This document shows positions 26,202 through 38,969 of a DNA stretch of 64,000 nt, piece by piece. A program made the position numbers and the translations under genes. The DNA lies in NCBI GenBank assembly GCA_003342895.1, contig PTFA01000482.1, positions 179,949 through 243,948 of the forward strand, given 5' to 3'. Source of the stretch: Casuarius casuarius (Eukaryota > Chordata > Aves > Casuariiformes > Casuariidae). Each line of letters opens with the position of its first letter. The stretch's first letter is position 1. Under the pieces are notes generated by a model that saw only the letters and a program-made list of their open reading frames with translations, was not told the origin of the DNA and searched no databases.

Positions 26202-29200
26202 GTTCTGCCTTCAGGTGGCACCTGCACCGTCCTCAGCGGTGGCCACCAGCTGCACAGCCTGCGGAGGAGGCCCTGCGCTAACCCAGCCGGCGCCGGTGCC
26301 AAGGTGGGAGGTTTGATTTCCCGGTTGTATTGTCCTCCCGGCCAAAAGCGCTGCATCTTCCCCAAAGGCACAGACCCGAAACCGGGAGGTTAATGCGCAG
26401 CGTGGGGACGTGGTGGCCGCCCCACGTGCCGGCCTGCGAAAAGCCTTTCGGATGTAGAAATGGAAGNCAAGCCGTTTCTTCCCAGCAGTGCATAAAAGTT
26501 GATGACTGGAAACAGCACAAATTAAATTAAGTATGTATTATCGTCGCCGCATCAGTGGGAAATGCTGTGCAAGATTTACTTCCCNCCTCCGCAGGGGCAA
26601 AATGAGTAGCAGCTTTCCGCTTCTGACAGCGTCCCGCACTTGAACCTTAGCTGCTCTGCCGGCCACTGCCTTCCGAAGGCTTAGGGCTGTCTTGAATATA
26701 TATGATGACGCATAATAACTTGGGAGCAAATAATGTAGCCTTTGCGTTTCTATTCCGACAAAGTTTCTTTCTAAAGCCCCCAGTCTGGGGCTTTGAAGAA
26801 ATGCCATTTCTTCTCTGCTCTTCTTCATCCCGATTTCCCGGTGATGCGGGCTGGGCAGGTCGGTCCTGCTTGCTCCCTTCGTCCTTCTTGCTGACAGAGG
26901 CAGTGTGTTTCCTAACTGGAAGNTTTTTTTCTGGTCCTAGTTGTAGCTGTCAGCCAAGGAAGTAAGGTAGAGGAGAGCATCTTATCCTGGAAGAACTATC
27001 TGACGTGCCAGAAAGCTGCTCACCAAACCCNGGTGGGGTCTGGGTGGTCTTGGCTCTGCAACCCAAATATCCTGGTACTGAGCTGGAGCTGGGGAGCCTA
27101 AAATCGAGCAAACCACTTTCCTGGTGGGAATGGGCTGCTGGGTTTTGGGATGGCAAAGGGCTCTGCTGGAATTGCCTTTCCTTGAGTTGGGGGCAGTGGT
27201 CTGGGCTGCCTGCGTCCGTTCTGCTGCAGCTTTTCTTGAAAATGTGCAAAGTTCCTGTTTCTGATCCTTCTCCCCCATCAGATCTGGTTGAAATCAGCCA
27301 GCGGNGTCAGACGTCGTGGGGGGAAGGCTGGCCGACGGATGAGTGGACAGGCAGACAGACGGACCGTGTGATTGCTTAAGCCANGTTTCCGTAGGAAGCC
27401 AGGCTAAAAATAATCAAAATCCAGTCCTTTCCCACAAACAGCTNTGGTTGCCACAAACTGGTGCTTTTCCAGTGAAAAAATGTTTCGTCAGGAAATTCCC
27501 GGTTGTTTCTCGCGAAGGGAGGAGGTGAAGATGCTCNNNGAGGGGNGAGAGCCGGCGNCNGNGNGGCTGAGAGGGGAGCGCCGGGGCCNNGTCCCGCCGC
27601 GGAGCTGCCGGCGGTCTCGGCCCGGAGCATCGCCTTCGCGGGCGCCGGGGAGCTGGGAGCCGGGTCGTAGGCTCTGGAAAGGCCCCGCGTCCCGCCAGCC
27701 TCCCCGTGCCTCTGTGGCCCCTTTCGCTGGAGCTGGGGGCGGCTCGACGTGGCGATGTGCGCGGGTACCCGCTTCTCCCTGCTCCCCTCCGGGGCCCGGC
27801 TGAGCCTCGGTGCGAGGNAGGATGTGCTCCGTCCCCCTCTCCCACCCTGCTGTCACTTCAACAGCAGCCCAAACCAGGATGGATCTCGAGGCTTTTGCCT
27901 TATCCGCCCGNGGGGGAAGCGGTTATAGCTAACGCGTGATGGGCTGCAGACTGGCGAGAAGTTCTGCACACATGGAAGTGGCTGAGCAGGTCGCCAGGGA
28001 AAACCAACCCTTCGGCAGCCCCTCTGGGGCCCTGATCCTCCGAGCTGCACGTCCTGGTTCATCTCCCGACGTCCTCTTGGCCGGCNGCTCCCAGCGCCGC
28101 TGGCAGATGCTGCGCGACGTCCCCCTGCGCTCCCGCCACCGGCTCCTGCGAGAGCCGGAGCAGCGTCCCCGTGCCGTCGGGGACGGCCCGCTCGCGTCAC
28201 TGCTCTGCTCCACGGTGAACCGCGCTGTGCTCCTTGCCAGCAAATGGGCCTTTTTCTGATAGTAAAAAAAGCTAAATTTGTTCCTCATCCTCCCTGAGGC
28301 CACGTTACAAATTTGACACAGATGGGAAATCTGTCTCATTTTTGTGGAAAATTGGATGCGTTTTCCATCTGAACAAGAGCTTTTCTGTGGCAATGTGACA
28401 GCGTTTTGCCTGAGAAAAAAAACAAACAAACGCCGTTTAATTTTTTGTAGTGAGCAGAGGCGGGCGAGGGCGGCAGCGGCCGGGAGCTCGGAGCGGCCGG
28501 GAGCCGCGGGGCCCGCACGGCGCGTGCTGCGAGGAGAGCTTNGAGGTGGCTCCTGCCGGGTGACGAACTGGCCGAGGAGGCTGGTGGCAAACGCTGGTCT
28601 GCACATCAGAGACGGTGACAAGGAATTGCTAAACTGAAGTTTCCCCTGAGGTGCTTGAACCCCAAAGCCAGGGAAGGAGGCTGGAAGCTGCAGCCTCGAT
28701 GCCCTCCTCGCTCGGACNGGGGAGCTGCACAGGGTTTGGACCTAGGAGTGCTTTGAGGTTTGGAGCTTACGGCCCACGTTGGGGTGGTGGGGACGAGAAT
28801 CATGCTGAGAGTATGAAGTTCATCTGAGTGATGATCCTCTTCACAGCGTCGTTTCTGTGCCTTAATCCCTGTGCCGATGGCGAGGTCGCGGTTTGCTGGT
28901 GCTGGCGGTTGCAAGGACAGAGCGGAGGTTTGCTCCCGGGCTGCGCGGTCCCTTAGCAGCCCTGGCGGAGGGACGTTGCAGGGAGGCCTTGGGCAGATCC
29001 AGGCTCAGCAGTGAACCTGACTTGGTCCTTCCAGCCAGAAGCATCGGCTCTGTCCCGCGTCCGCGGGTCATGCAGCGTCCGTGCCCGGTGCGGCTCCTCT
29101 GGGCTGGGCGCCGTCCCGGGCAGGAGGTGCAGCATCTCCGCTCTGGGAAGCGGGTTAGAGCTTCCTCATCCCGCTCAGCCCGGGGGAGAGGTGGCAAGGA

Positions 29201-30144
29201 GAAGGGCTGTGCGGCCCTGGCTGCCTCCCAGCAGTGCCCTGCGTGTCCCCGCAGGCAGCTGCCACCAGGGATGGGCAGTAACCGCCATGCTCGTCCGGAG
29301 CCGGCCTTGGACCGGGGTCTCTGCCCCGGGGGAGATGGCGGCTCTGTTACATCTGGCCCATTTCCCTGCCGGTCCCTCCAAGTCCCCGCCGTGGCCTGTG
29401 CCGCCCGGCCGGAGGTCTGCACGCGTGGCACCGCTGCGTCCCCGTCCCGCGGTGCCGCGGGATCCTGCACCTCCCGCCTGCGCGCAGCTCGGCCGCGGGC
29501 TCCGCAGGCTGTTCGCGTGCATGGCATCTGCTCCGTGCCCGGAGTCCTCCAGCGGCCCCGCGGCAGGTCCCCGCTCCCCGGCCAAGACTTGCGCTGCAGA
29601 TGATACCGCTCCTCTGCCAGCTATTGAACCCAGCCCTTAGCATCACGCAGGGAGAGCAGCACTTGTGCTGCNGGCTTCCCCCGTCCCTGCTCCGGCTTCC
29701 CGGCGCTGCTGGCAGACCGGCAGCCCCCTCCCGCTCGAGGAGCCGCGGGCCGGCGGCAGCTGGTGGGTCGGTGTCTGGAAGGTGGAGGGANGAAGGTGCC
29801 CAGCGCGCGGGGCCTCCCGTGTTGCAGGCACCGTGCCGGAGGTGGGGCTCGGCGGCCGTGGCAGCGAGCTCGGCGAGCCAGCGCCGTGGAGGGCTGGGGC
29901 CGGAGGGTCTGGGGGATGTGGGAGCCTGGGACAAAGCGAGGAGCCAGCATGCTCCTTGCAAAAAAAGAAAAAAGATGCAGTATTGGGAATGCNAAACTCT
30001 TAGAAAGGTTAATTCCCCTGAAGCCATTAATGGCTCCCTTTGTGGTGATGAAAAGGACTNGAAAAGGGTTGTTGCGTCCTTACGCCCTCCTGTTGGGCCC
30101 CCCGNGGCCCCGTCGGCAGGAGCTGCGGGCTTTCGGGGGGTGAA

Positions 30145-30345
30145 TTCATGCTTCACCTGGTCCAGAGCCCACGGGAGTCAATGGAGCTGCTTCGGGTGGA
30201 GGCCCAGGCACCGTCCCGTGTCCCGGCGCTGCGGCCGGCGGGGATGGCTGCAAGCAGGAGCTCACGTTCACGGAGGACTTCGGGTGCTCAGTTACGCTGA
30301 TTTCAATGAGCATTAGGTACCTAAATACCTTTGTGGNTCTGGCCA
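30145..30345. repeat. Degraded interspersed-repeat relic (TTTCAATGAGCATTAGG... type)
   Basis: The stretch 'gacttcgggtgctcag ... gatttcaatgagcattagg ... acctaaatacctttgtgg ... ctggcc' matches, from memory, a very common element of turtle and crocodilian genomes. A fragment upstream (gggagtcaatggagctgcttcgggtg, about 30173-30200) fits the same style. It is noncoding and old. It supports a sauropsid source but does not identify the species. Confidence 0.5.
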
Positions 30346-33300
30346 AAAGAGCTTATAACTGTCACTGCAAAGTTTCCTGATGGATCCCAAAGGCTTCGTT
30401 GCAGACCTCAGACCTGGCTCCAGTTCATAAGCAGAGCTGGATTTATGTTTTCTTAGGTAGAAATGAGACAGTTTTGGATGAGTTTCAGAATGACTCGGGG
30501 TTAGTTTGAACCTGAAATTCTGAGCAAGGCTCCGTGTTTATTCAGCCCAGGAAGCCGAACTGGGAGAGCATTTTTGCAGAAGTCCCCGTGATGTGTCATC
30601 AGTGAGCTCCCCGCAGCCGTGCGCGAGATCCACGCGCCAGCGATGGAGGAGGAAGTTATGCATGGGGCAGACGCCAGGCTCTTGCCTCACTCNCAGCATT
30701 TTTGACTTCTGAGTGATCAGATCCGGCGAGTGCAGTTTTAAACTGGATGATGAAGGTGGTGTGGGCGGGATGAGCAGTTTTAAAATTGCATTAAAGCAGC
30801 CTGGTTTGTTTGTTTTAGAAGATGGACCTTGTGCATATCTGTTGTTATTTATGCTTTACCTGTCGGAATAGGATCCAGGGCCCCCAGTCAGGGAGCAGGA
30901 TGGGCGAGGGGAAGGTCGACCCTCGGCGCTGGCGGGCTGAGCGCAGGGCAGCGGTTCTGCTCCGCGGGCCGTGCCTCCGCTTCCCTGGCACCTGGTCTCG
31001 GACTGCACCGTCCAGGAGGCGAGGAGCTGAGCCGGGCTCGCTCGCTGCCGCTGCCTTTCGTTCAGGAACCAAAACACAGGGTGGTGGTGGAAGCGGGGGA
31101 ACTGATGCGTTTGAGTCGAGAAGGCCGGTGCAGCTTACCGCGGGAAGGAAGCTGGCCCCGCAGTTAGCTGATTTTGCCTGTGGCATCCTGCGGGTGCAGC
31201 AGTGTCACTCAGCATCGCTCTTCAGGCAGAGAGTGACACGCGTAGATGTCATGCAGGTCACTTATGATCATGCCGCGTATCGACAAGAAAGCCATTTTCC
31301 CTGGAAAGCAGGGGAGCCATCATCCCTCCCTCTAACCTTCAGATCAGAAAACAAATCGAACTGAGTGGGGAAATCAGCAGTGCCGCACTGCTGCTCTGCT
31401 TGCCGTGAGGATGGCTGCTGCAGCCAGGCTGCTTCTGGATCGCCCCAGGACATTTTCTTTTGAGGGGACCCAGCGCTTCTGAGTCAGAAGCAGAAGTCTT
31501 CCCGGGCTTGTAACATGTGCTGCCTGTTTTATATTAAATACACAGCGCAATTCCCTTTTCAGAACAGCAGCTACATTTTCAGGGGAAACTAGTCAAAACT
31601 ACAGGTCAGGCTTCAAAATCCAGGGGCAGCCAACTGGGGAAGTCTTGGATATACATTAACATGTTCAGAGACCTCTGATGCTCTTTCAGAAATAACATCT
31701 GTTATCTTGTAACTTGGCTGGGATCAAAGCTTTTGTACGGCACGCTTGCTTAAGGAATTTTCAATGGGGAGGGATCAGCCGGCGAGAGCTGGGACTCACC
31801 TGGGAGCTGCTCTTCAGCCCAGCTGGGAGCACTTCCCCGCTCGCAGCCGCCCGCCTGCACGACCGGCTCGGCGTGGGANGCGTCTGGGACCGATCAGAGC
31901 GCCCCGCGCGTGGGAGGGAGCCCCCGGCCCCCCGGCGCAGGCAGCCGCAGGCAGATCGGGTCTGCGTGGCCATGCGGCGTGGTCTCCGGATCAGACGGGA
32001 AGCAGCTAAGGTCTGATTCTCATCTTGGCTGCATCCGGGTGAACGATGCTTTGAAGAGCAGACCGCAGTTGATCTGATGCTCAAGATGCCACATTGGCCG
32101 TGCTTTCGGGTCACTTTGAGCCCTGGTTCCCCAAGCCCTGTTTGATGTTGCTGTAGATGAGCTGGGGTTGGGGAGCAGACCATGCGTGTGGGAGTTGTTC
32201 CAGGAATCTGGGACCTTCCCAGCTCTTTCTGCAGGCTGTGCACAGGAGAGGCGTGAGCAGCGGGGCGGAGGGGCACGCAGACGTCCTGCGTGCTCGGGCA
32301 GGGGCTGGCAAGGGGGCTGAGGGACCCTGTGCTGTGTCCCACTCTCCTCCTAAGCCTTAGCTGCTTGTGGGGTCTCTGTGCCCCCTTCGCTGGATTCGGA
32401 GCATCACCTGGAAAATGGGCTCATCGCTGTGGTCCTTCCCCAGCCTGTGCTTCTAAGCGGGAGGGACTTCTGTGCAGAGCCTTAGATTTCATGGCACAGT
32501 TTTGCAAGCATCTCTTCAGTAGATCTGTTTTATCAGATTTGCTTTTATGCCTTGTTCTTCCGCTCATCCTAAAGGCTCCAGTGTCCCACCACGGAAGAGC
32601 CCAGGTCTGAATCTCTTCAGAGGTGCTCTAGGAAAGCGCTCCATCAAATCCAGGCAGGGATGCGCTTCCTGCCGCGAGTTGTTCCCTCCTGTTGTCTTCA
32701 GTGCTTTTGGGAGCCATCCCGGCCCGTGCTGGCTGGGAGTCTCGTGCAGACTCCCTGCTCCCGCGCTGGCCGGGCTGCCTGAGCTCGCTGCTGGTCCCCG
32801 CGAGTGGCTCCGCTCCGAGCAGGGTGAACCGCGCAGCGAACAGCAGGTAACAGCTAAATATTCCCGGTGTGAGCTGTGATGCGCAGACCTATAAATCAGT
32901 AGCGTTTCAGGGTGTTTTGTTTATTAAAAGCAAAGTTACACTAACGTATTTCTAAACTGTTTTGTCATGTAGTTGACGGATTCCACTTCTCTCTCGTGCC
33001 TCCTTTTCCAGCTATTGCATTGCTTTCCCGGTCACAACTACATGCTCGGGTGATAAGGAGAGGCTTTAGGGACACGGTGGTCTTCCTCCCCCAGCCTGGA
33101 AATCCCTCTGCTCGTTCCCCAGCTCCCTGGGAACCAGTTTGGCACCAGCCCAGGGTAGGTGGCTCCAGCCCTCCCGGCCCGGGGGATGAGGATGACGCAT
33201 GCAACATCCCTGGCTCCAAGCTAGGGACCAAGCNCAGCCGTTTTTCTCTCTTTTCTGGGTTTATTAACAAACTTAGCAGCTTAGGATGGTGCCGGGGGCT

Positions 33301-34861
33301 GGAGGTGGGAGGAGACGCATGTCTCAGCCCGGGGCTGTCTCGCATCCCGCTGCCTTGGGGCAGGAGCTGTCCCTGCAGCCCCTGGATCGGGGAAGAGCTG
33401 CCGTGCAGCTCTGCCCCGTCCCCTCCCCGTCTCTGCTGCGGCGCGATGTGGTTATTTGCTCTTGGCTTTTTTGTTTGTGCATGCGTTTCAGTTCCCAGCC
33501 CTTCTNCATTAGGGATGCAATTTTGGCTGGCTTCCTTTCAGCATTTACAGGGAACCTGCTGAAGGGGCTTTTCTCTTTTTAACTGTGAATTAAGTCCCCA
33601 AACAGCCCTTCCCCATGCATTAAAAAATAAATAAAAAACGACTCTGTCCCCTGGCCAAATTTGACAGCTTTTCCACACCAGATTAGTTATCCCGTCTCTG
33701 GAGTCTGCTNGTGTTTCATGGAGTGGTTTCATCCCAAGAAGGAAAATATCCGAATCAGATGTTGCTCTGCCTTTCTGCGCCGCAGATAACGGGAGATGCG
33801 GCAGCTGCTTCCGCCGGAGGAAGCTCTCANGCAGCCGCCCGGCAGCACCGTCGGGGCGGCAGCGTGGGCAGGGCGCTGCTGATGGGCGCTCGCCTNCGAG
33901 CTGCCCGCTCCTCGCTGGCCGCGGACGAGGCGGTGTGAGCGGATGCCCCGCGGCCGGCGGTGCCCCCGGGGCTCTGCTGGACGGTGCCTCCAGCCCAGGA
34001 GCTGCCCGCCGCGGGGTGTGCAAGGCTGCGGTCCTGCTCAGGAGGCCCTGTTCTCGCTGGGGTTGAAGCTGGAAGCCAGTTAGTTATGGGCAAATGTATT
34101 AATTACTTTCTTATGAGCATCTGGCCCACTGGCAATTTTAGAAGGACTGTTAAGGTTGGCCCTGGTGCCTTAGCTTCCAATCTCAGCTTCGGTCTGGGAA
34201 CCAGCTAGTGCAAACTTCCCACTNTTGTCCATTCAGAAAAGGAGAAACAGTAAAAAAGACCTGGAAATGTTGGAACCAGTTATGTTAAATGTCGTGAGGC
34301 TGCGGAGCTCTTGTCTCTTAAACATCACTTTTCTTGAAAGCTGCTGATGGGTTTCTTTTCCTCACCTCAAATCCTATGAGATGGCAGCGCAGGAGATGCG
34401 GATTTGCAAGGGAGAAGATCGGGGCAATGGGATCTCTCTCTTCCCAGAGCGTGGCCTGGAGCATCCGGCGTTCCCGGCCGCGTGCCGAGGGCGGCAGGCA
34501 GCGCGTGGGCAGCCCTGCAGCGGCGACCGCGCACGGACCATCTGGAGAGCCCAGAAACCGCTTCTGCAGCGATGCTGTATCAGTGTCTGAGATGGGATTT
34601 GTGAGAGCACCGGATGAAGAGGCAGCTAGGGCCAGCCTCATGCCGAGATCAAATAAACACAAATACAGCGAAATTATTCATGGCTCTGGGGACTCGTCTT
34701 GATGCCTCGTCAGCATCTGCTGATCAAATCAAAGCATCTGTCAATTCACAGGCAAACGGGAAGGTCCCGCTCTGGACGGCACGTGCACATTCTTCCTTTC
34801 TTCCTCCCTGCTGTTTGCTCTTGCTGGCCCTGCACCGGGGGAGGCTGCCNGGGAGCCGCGG

Positions 34862-35164
34862 CTCGGAGCGGGGCNGGAGCATCCCGGTGCTNCCTGCAGC
34901 GCTGCCGCAGGTGGAGCAGCTCGGAGCGGGGCCGGAGCATCCCGGTGCTCCCTGCAGCGCTGCCGCAGGCGGAGCAGCTCGGAGCGGGGCCGGAGCATCC
35001 CGGTGCTCCCTGCAGCNCTGCCGCAGGCGGAGCAGCTCGGAGCAGGGCTGGGGCGTCGCATTGCTCCCTGCAGCACTGCTGCAGGCAGAGCAGCTCGGAG
35101 CAGGGCCGGAGCATCCCGGTGCTCCCTGCAGCGCTGCTGCAGGCGGAGCAGCTCGGAGCGGGGC
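34862..35164. repeat. 58-bp minisatellite, at least five units, running into the assembly gap
   Basis: The anchor CTCGGAGC recurs at 34862, 34920, 34978, 35036, 35094 and 35152, exactly 58 bp apart. Each unit holds a GGAGCATCCCGGTGCTCCCT palindrome-like core and GCAGCGCTGCCGCAGG. The units at 35036 and 35094 carry A/T substitutions. The array enters the N run at 35165, so its full length is unknown. Peptides such as AEQLGAGPEHPGAPCSAA on both strands are translations of the array, not a gene. Confidence 0.92.
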
Positions 35165-35403
35165 NNNNNNNNNNNNNNNNNNNNNNNNNNNNNNNNNNNN
35201 NNNNNNNNNNNNNNNNNNNNNNNNNNNNNNNNNNNNNNNNNNNNNNNNNNNNNNNNNNNNNNNNNNNNNNNNNNNNNNNNNNNNNNNNNNNNNNNNNNNN
35301 NNNNNNNNNNNNNNNNNNNNNNNNNNNNNNNNNNNNNNNNNNNNNNNNNNNNNNNNNNNNNNNNNNNNNNNNNNNNNNNNNNNNNNNNNNNNNNNNNNNN
35401 NNN
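35165..35403. other. Assembly gap (239 N)
   Basis: An uninterrupted run of N directly following the 58-bp minisatellite. The gap was probably caused by the repeat, and its stated size may be nominal. Confidence 0.99.
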
Positions 35404-38345
35404 GCCGCTTAGCCCAGCTAGCAGCAGAGCCACCAAGACTGAGCCCTGGCTAATTAGCTAATTAGCTGAGAGCCCTGGCCCGGCCCGGCACTGCTCATAC
35501 GGTGGGAAGCCTGCAGCCGCCGTTCCCCGCACGTTGCGCTGCGGCGGGAGCCGCCGGGAGAGGCTGGATGCAGTTTTCCCCTCTCTCCTTTCCCCGCGGT
35601 AGCAGATCCTGCTGCGTCGTGTGTGCGATCGGTCCACGAGCCCTGCTGCCCACGGACACCGCCTTCCTCGGGAAACCTTGCTTAGACGTAGCTCACGGAC
35701 CGCACGGAGCCCGTTAGGTGCTGCAGCCTGGCAACGGCATTCGTAGTTTTACACCGGATCACAAAATTTTGCAGGCTTTTGGTTTCCTTCTTGTGCCCCT
35801 CTAGGTCTAGGTAGTGAGAGCAGGAACAACCAGCCCATTGCTGCAAGGCAGTAGTTTAGGCAAAACCAATATATGTGGTTTTTTTTATTTGAATTGAAAA
35901 CAAAGATCTTTGAAGTATTTTTAGCAACCTCAGGGATTTTTCTTTCCTTTTCTTCTTTTTTTTTAAATAATGATAAATTTTGCATCTAAACTTGTCTGCC
36001 TTGAAGTCTCCTGTCTGTATGGAATATTCAGACTGGGGACAACTGGTCCATAAAAACCAGCCTGCTGTTTAAGGTGAATAAGTACGCATAAGTTTTATTA
36101 TGCCCGTCCTGGCAGCGTGTCCCTTTTCGGCGTTGTGCTGCGCTTGCCTCGTTCGGTGTCGTGCACCGAGCCCCAGCCACGGGCTCCGGCTCCCTCCCTG
36201 CCCGGCCTGTCTCGCTGCGGTGATTCAGAGCCCCAAGCCTGGCAGCCCCGTAGAGTTTTAAGAGCAAATTTTCCTTATTTATTGGCGGGCCTAAGGATCT
36301 CGGTTGCCAGAGGTATAAAATTTGTCACTGGTGCCTCTGCTCTGTTTGCAGAAGAGCATAATTTTTGTTTCACTGCTCGCAGACAGCAAGTCGAGTATCT
36401 TCAGCCGGCCGTAAAACACAAGATACATGGCTGGGGGAGACCGTATTTAAAGGGCTGATTCCACTGAAAGGTGTAATAATCGGCTGGATTATTTGCTGGG
36501 GTGGCTGCAGGAAAATTAACTGCCTTGGAAAGAGATTATTAGCAGCCACTGGAGCCAGCAGATTTCTCCCTTTTCTTTCCTAAAGGGAAGGAAGCTTTTG
36601 ATTGAGCTCCTGCTGATTGAGCGCCTGTGAGTGCCGCTTTTCTGCAGCGCTAAAGCCGCCAGATCGCTCCCCAGAACTGAAGGGAAAAAGTAACATGGAA
36701 GATGCCGGGTTTTGGCCTTGCACCCTTTCTCTGGCGTGGGGGTACAGTTCGGCTCTGCGTTCGCATTGCGTTAGCGTGAGCTCGCGAGCAGGGATGCCAC
36801 CTTCTGTTGTCCCTTTTTTCTGCATTTCCCGCTGCTGGAGGGGTGGGAGAAGGATGAAGGGGGTGGCTGTGGCTGGGAGCGTCTCGGCTCTGCTTCGGGA
36901 TGCTCCCGCGTTGGGCTCGCGGGGGTTGGCGTCGCTTCCGAGGCGTCACAGGAGGAGGGTTTGCTCGCAGGCAGCTCCCCCCTCCCCGCTCCCGGACGGC
37001 GGCAGCTCCTTCAGTGCCCCCCGGCCCCGGGCGCTGCCCTGGAGGAATGCGCCCTGCACCGGCTGCGCTCGGATAACTGCAGCGAGCCAAGCACGGATTC
37101 AGACCNGGATCCTCCCCTCGTGCCAGAGGAGAGCAAATCCTGACCGTCTGCATCCCCCCGGGAGCAGGGAGGGAGCTGAGCCAGCCCTGCGGGCAGCCGA
37201 GCACGGGCCCCTTTTGTGCTGCAGCTCAGAGCCACCAGTGAGCTGAGCCTGCAAGTCCTCGTGCAACGGCCCGAGCGCTGTGTCGGAGGAGTTGGGCTGG
37301 GGGCTGCTGGGGGTGGGGGGTTTTGTTGTTCTTGTTTTATTTTATTCCCCCGTGAGGGAGGAGGGCCGTGGCAGGCCCGGGCAGCTAACCCCTTTAATTG
37401 TGTGCAATGAAGGCTGACAGCGCGGAGGATCAGCCTTTAAAAGGGGTACTGAACCTTTAATTCCTGAATAAATCAGCTCCAGTCTGTTGCTCCTTCATCT
37501 GCAAGCTGTTTGAGCGCGGGCGCGCATTCACGGCCGGGCAGGGTCGCTTGGAGATCAGAGCCCTCGGCTGACCCGGGTCACAGGCAAGACACCTGTCACG
37601 GCTGTCCCCTCGCCCCCGGGGCCGCCGGGACCCGGGAATCAAAGGGACATCGGGCAGGGAACGGCGTTGAGAGGATTGCTAATTGCCGCGTTGCAGCCGC
37701 GGCTCGCTGCAGCGGGATGGAGGCGCTTGTGCCTGCGCTGCATCCCGCTCCCGGGCTCCACCGCGCCGTGGGAGCATCCCGTCGGGCCGAGCGCGGCAGC
37801 GGCGAGCTGGGAGAGTGCAGATTGCACCCAGTCCGGTGCTCCTTAATTCTCACATCCTCCGTGTTTAAGTGCAAGGAAAATAAAGGCTTAGCCCAGTTTG
37901 CTCGTGCTTCGCATCNCCGCCGCGGGCACCGCTGGGGTGCTGGGGGCACAGGAACGCCGCCGGCACCCGGGCTGCCAGGGCAGGAGCCTGCAGCGCCGGG
38001 CGCTCACGGCAACTCGTGCAGCCGCCCCGCGAGCTCCCCNAATCCCCACTGCGGGGATTCACTTTGCTATTTTGCATCTCACCTGTTTTAACTGGGTTCA
38101 GCTGCTTTTACACTAATGGTCACTCCAAAGATGTCTTTGTTCACTGAAAGTGAAATGCTGCTCTTGGGAGTAGGAGGCTGCTTTTCCTTCAGGTCTCTCT
38201 CCAGCTAAGTGACGTTTGCCCGTNGCAGGCGTCACTGTGCTGCTGTAGCCCAGGACGCTACGTGTTGGGGCGGAGGGTTATAGCCGAGCCCCCGGCACCC
38301 CGTGCTCCTGAGGCCGTGGCATTGCCACCAGCAGAGTCCTGCTCA
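35404..38345. other. No supported gene; mixed DNA with CpG patches
   Basis: Starts just after the gap with an 18-bp perfect palindrome (35449-35466, listed separately). An AT-rich block runs from about 35750 to 36110, and CpG-rich patches lie at about 36900-37100 and 37500-38060. No exon, RNA gene or transposon is recognisable. Confidence 0.5.
35449..35466. promoter_or_regulatory. Perfect 18-bp palindrome with two TAATTA cores
   Basis: GCTAATTAGCTAATTAGC equals its own reverse complement and contains two TAATTA cores 8 bp apart. TAATTA is the classical homeodomain core and paired TAATTA sites can bind homeodomain dimers. Binding is inferred, not shown. Confidence 0.4.
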
Positions 38346-38442
38346 CCCGTGTGTGCGTGCACACGTGTGTATGTGCATGTGTGCATGCACGATTGTGCAT
38401 GTGAGTGTGTGCATGTGTGCACACACATGTGCGCGTGTGCAT
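38346..38442. repeat. (GT/CA)n alternating tract, Z-DNA-prone microsatellite
   Basis: About 95 bases of almost strict purine-pyrimidine alternation: GTGTGTGCGTGCACACGTGT, then GTGCATGTGTGCATGCACG, then further GTGCATGTGAGTGTGTGC and CACACACATGTGCGCGTGTG. It is a degenerate dinucleotide repeat. Confidence 0.85.
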
Positions 38443-38969
38443 GCAGCCAACAAGAGCAACCAGCCCTTAGAGAGCAATCGCATGCGTTTCTCATGTGTTT
38501 TNCGGCCCCGGAGGGAGAGGCGGCCCGGGGCTGCCCTGCGATGGCCGTGCCCACCCCGCGGCTACGCAGCCTCTTCCCGCAGAGCCGCCCCGCCGGCCTC
38601 TTTACCCCCCGGCTGCGGGGAGGTGGGACGCAGGAGATGCCTCCTGCAGCAGCAAAGCCGCAGGCTCATCGCAGCGTAGCCTCAAAATCGCGTGCGCCCC
38701 GTCGGCTTTGAGGAGCACCGGGGGGTCCTGGGGCCACCGGCCCTTCCCGAGCCCCGGGAGCCGTCGGGAGGCGTCGGGCAGCTCCTGAAAGCAGCCACTC
38801 GGGCTGCAGACGGGAACAGCGGCTCCGGCCCCGGGGTCTCTCCGCTCCGTCGCCCGGCTCTCGGTGGGAAGCGGCCGGGAAAGCCGGACGCGGAGCTGCC
38901 TGGCCCCGAGCGGGCAGCACCGGGGTTGGCAGAGGGCTGGGCGACCTCCAGCGCGTTTCTTCTTGCATC

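Larger units (their letters stand above)
18021..34849. other. Alternating CpG-rich patches and neutral DNA; no supported exon
   Basis: CpG-dense segments occur around 18040-18300, 19050-20160, 23900-24280, 25380-25640, 27560-27800, 28440-28560, 29000-29600 and 33800-34030. Open frames of up to about 446 codons occur here (for example 25031-26371 on the minus strand and 18154-19221 on the plus strand). They overlap other open frames on both strands, contain N-interrupted codons, are Pro/Arg/Gly/Ala-rich and show no domain. I interpret them as a consequence of few AT-rich stop codons. I looked for HS3ST exon 1 (KKGGTRA-type loop) and MSRB1 exons and did not find them. Confidence 0.5.

Noticed and set aside
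25031..26371. 446-codon minus-strand open frame
   Set aside because: GC-rich DNA with overlapping long frames on the other strand, ambiguous codons, low-complexity composition and no recognisable domain.
34614..35453. Open frames spanning the 58-bp repeat and the N gap
   Set aside because: They pass through 239 Ns and repeat units on both strands, so they are artefacts.
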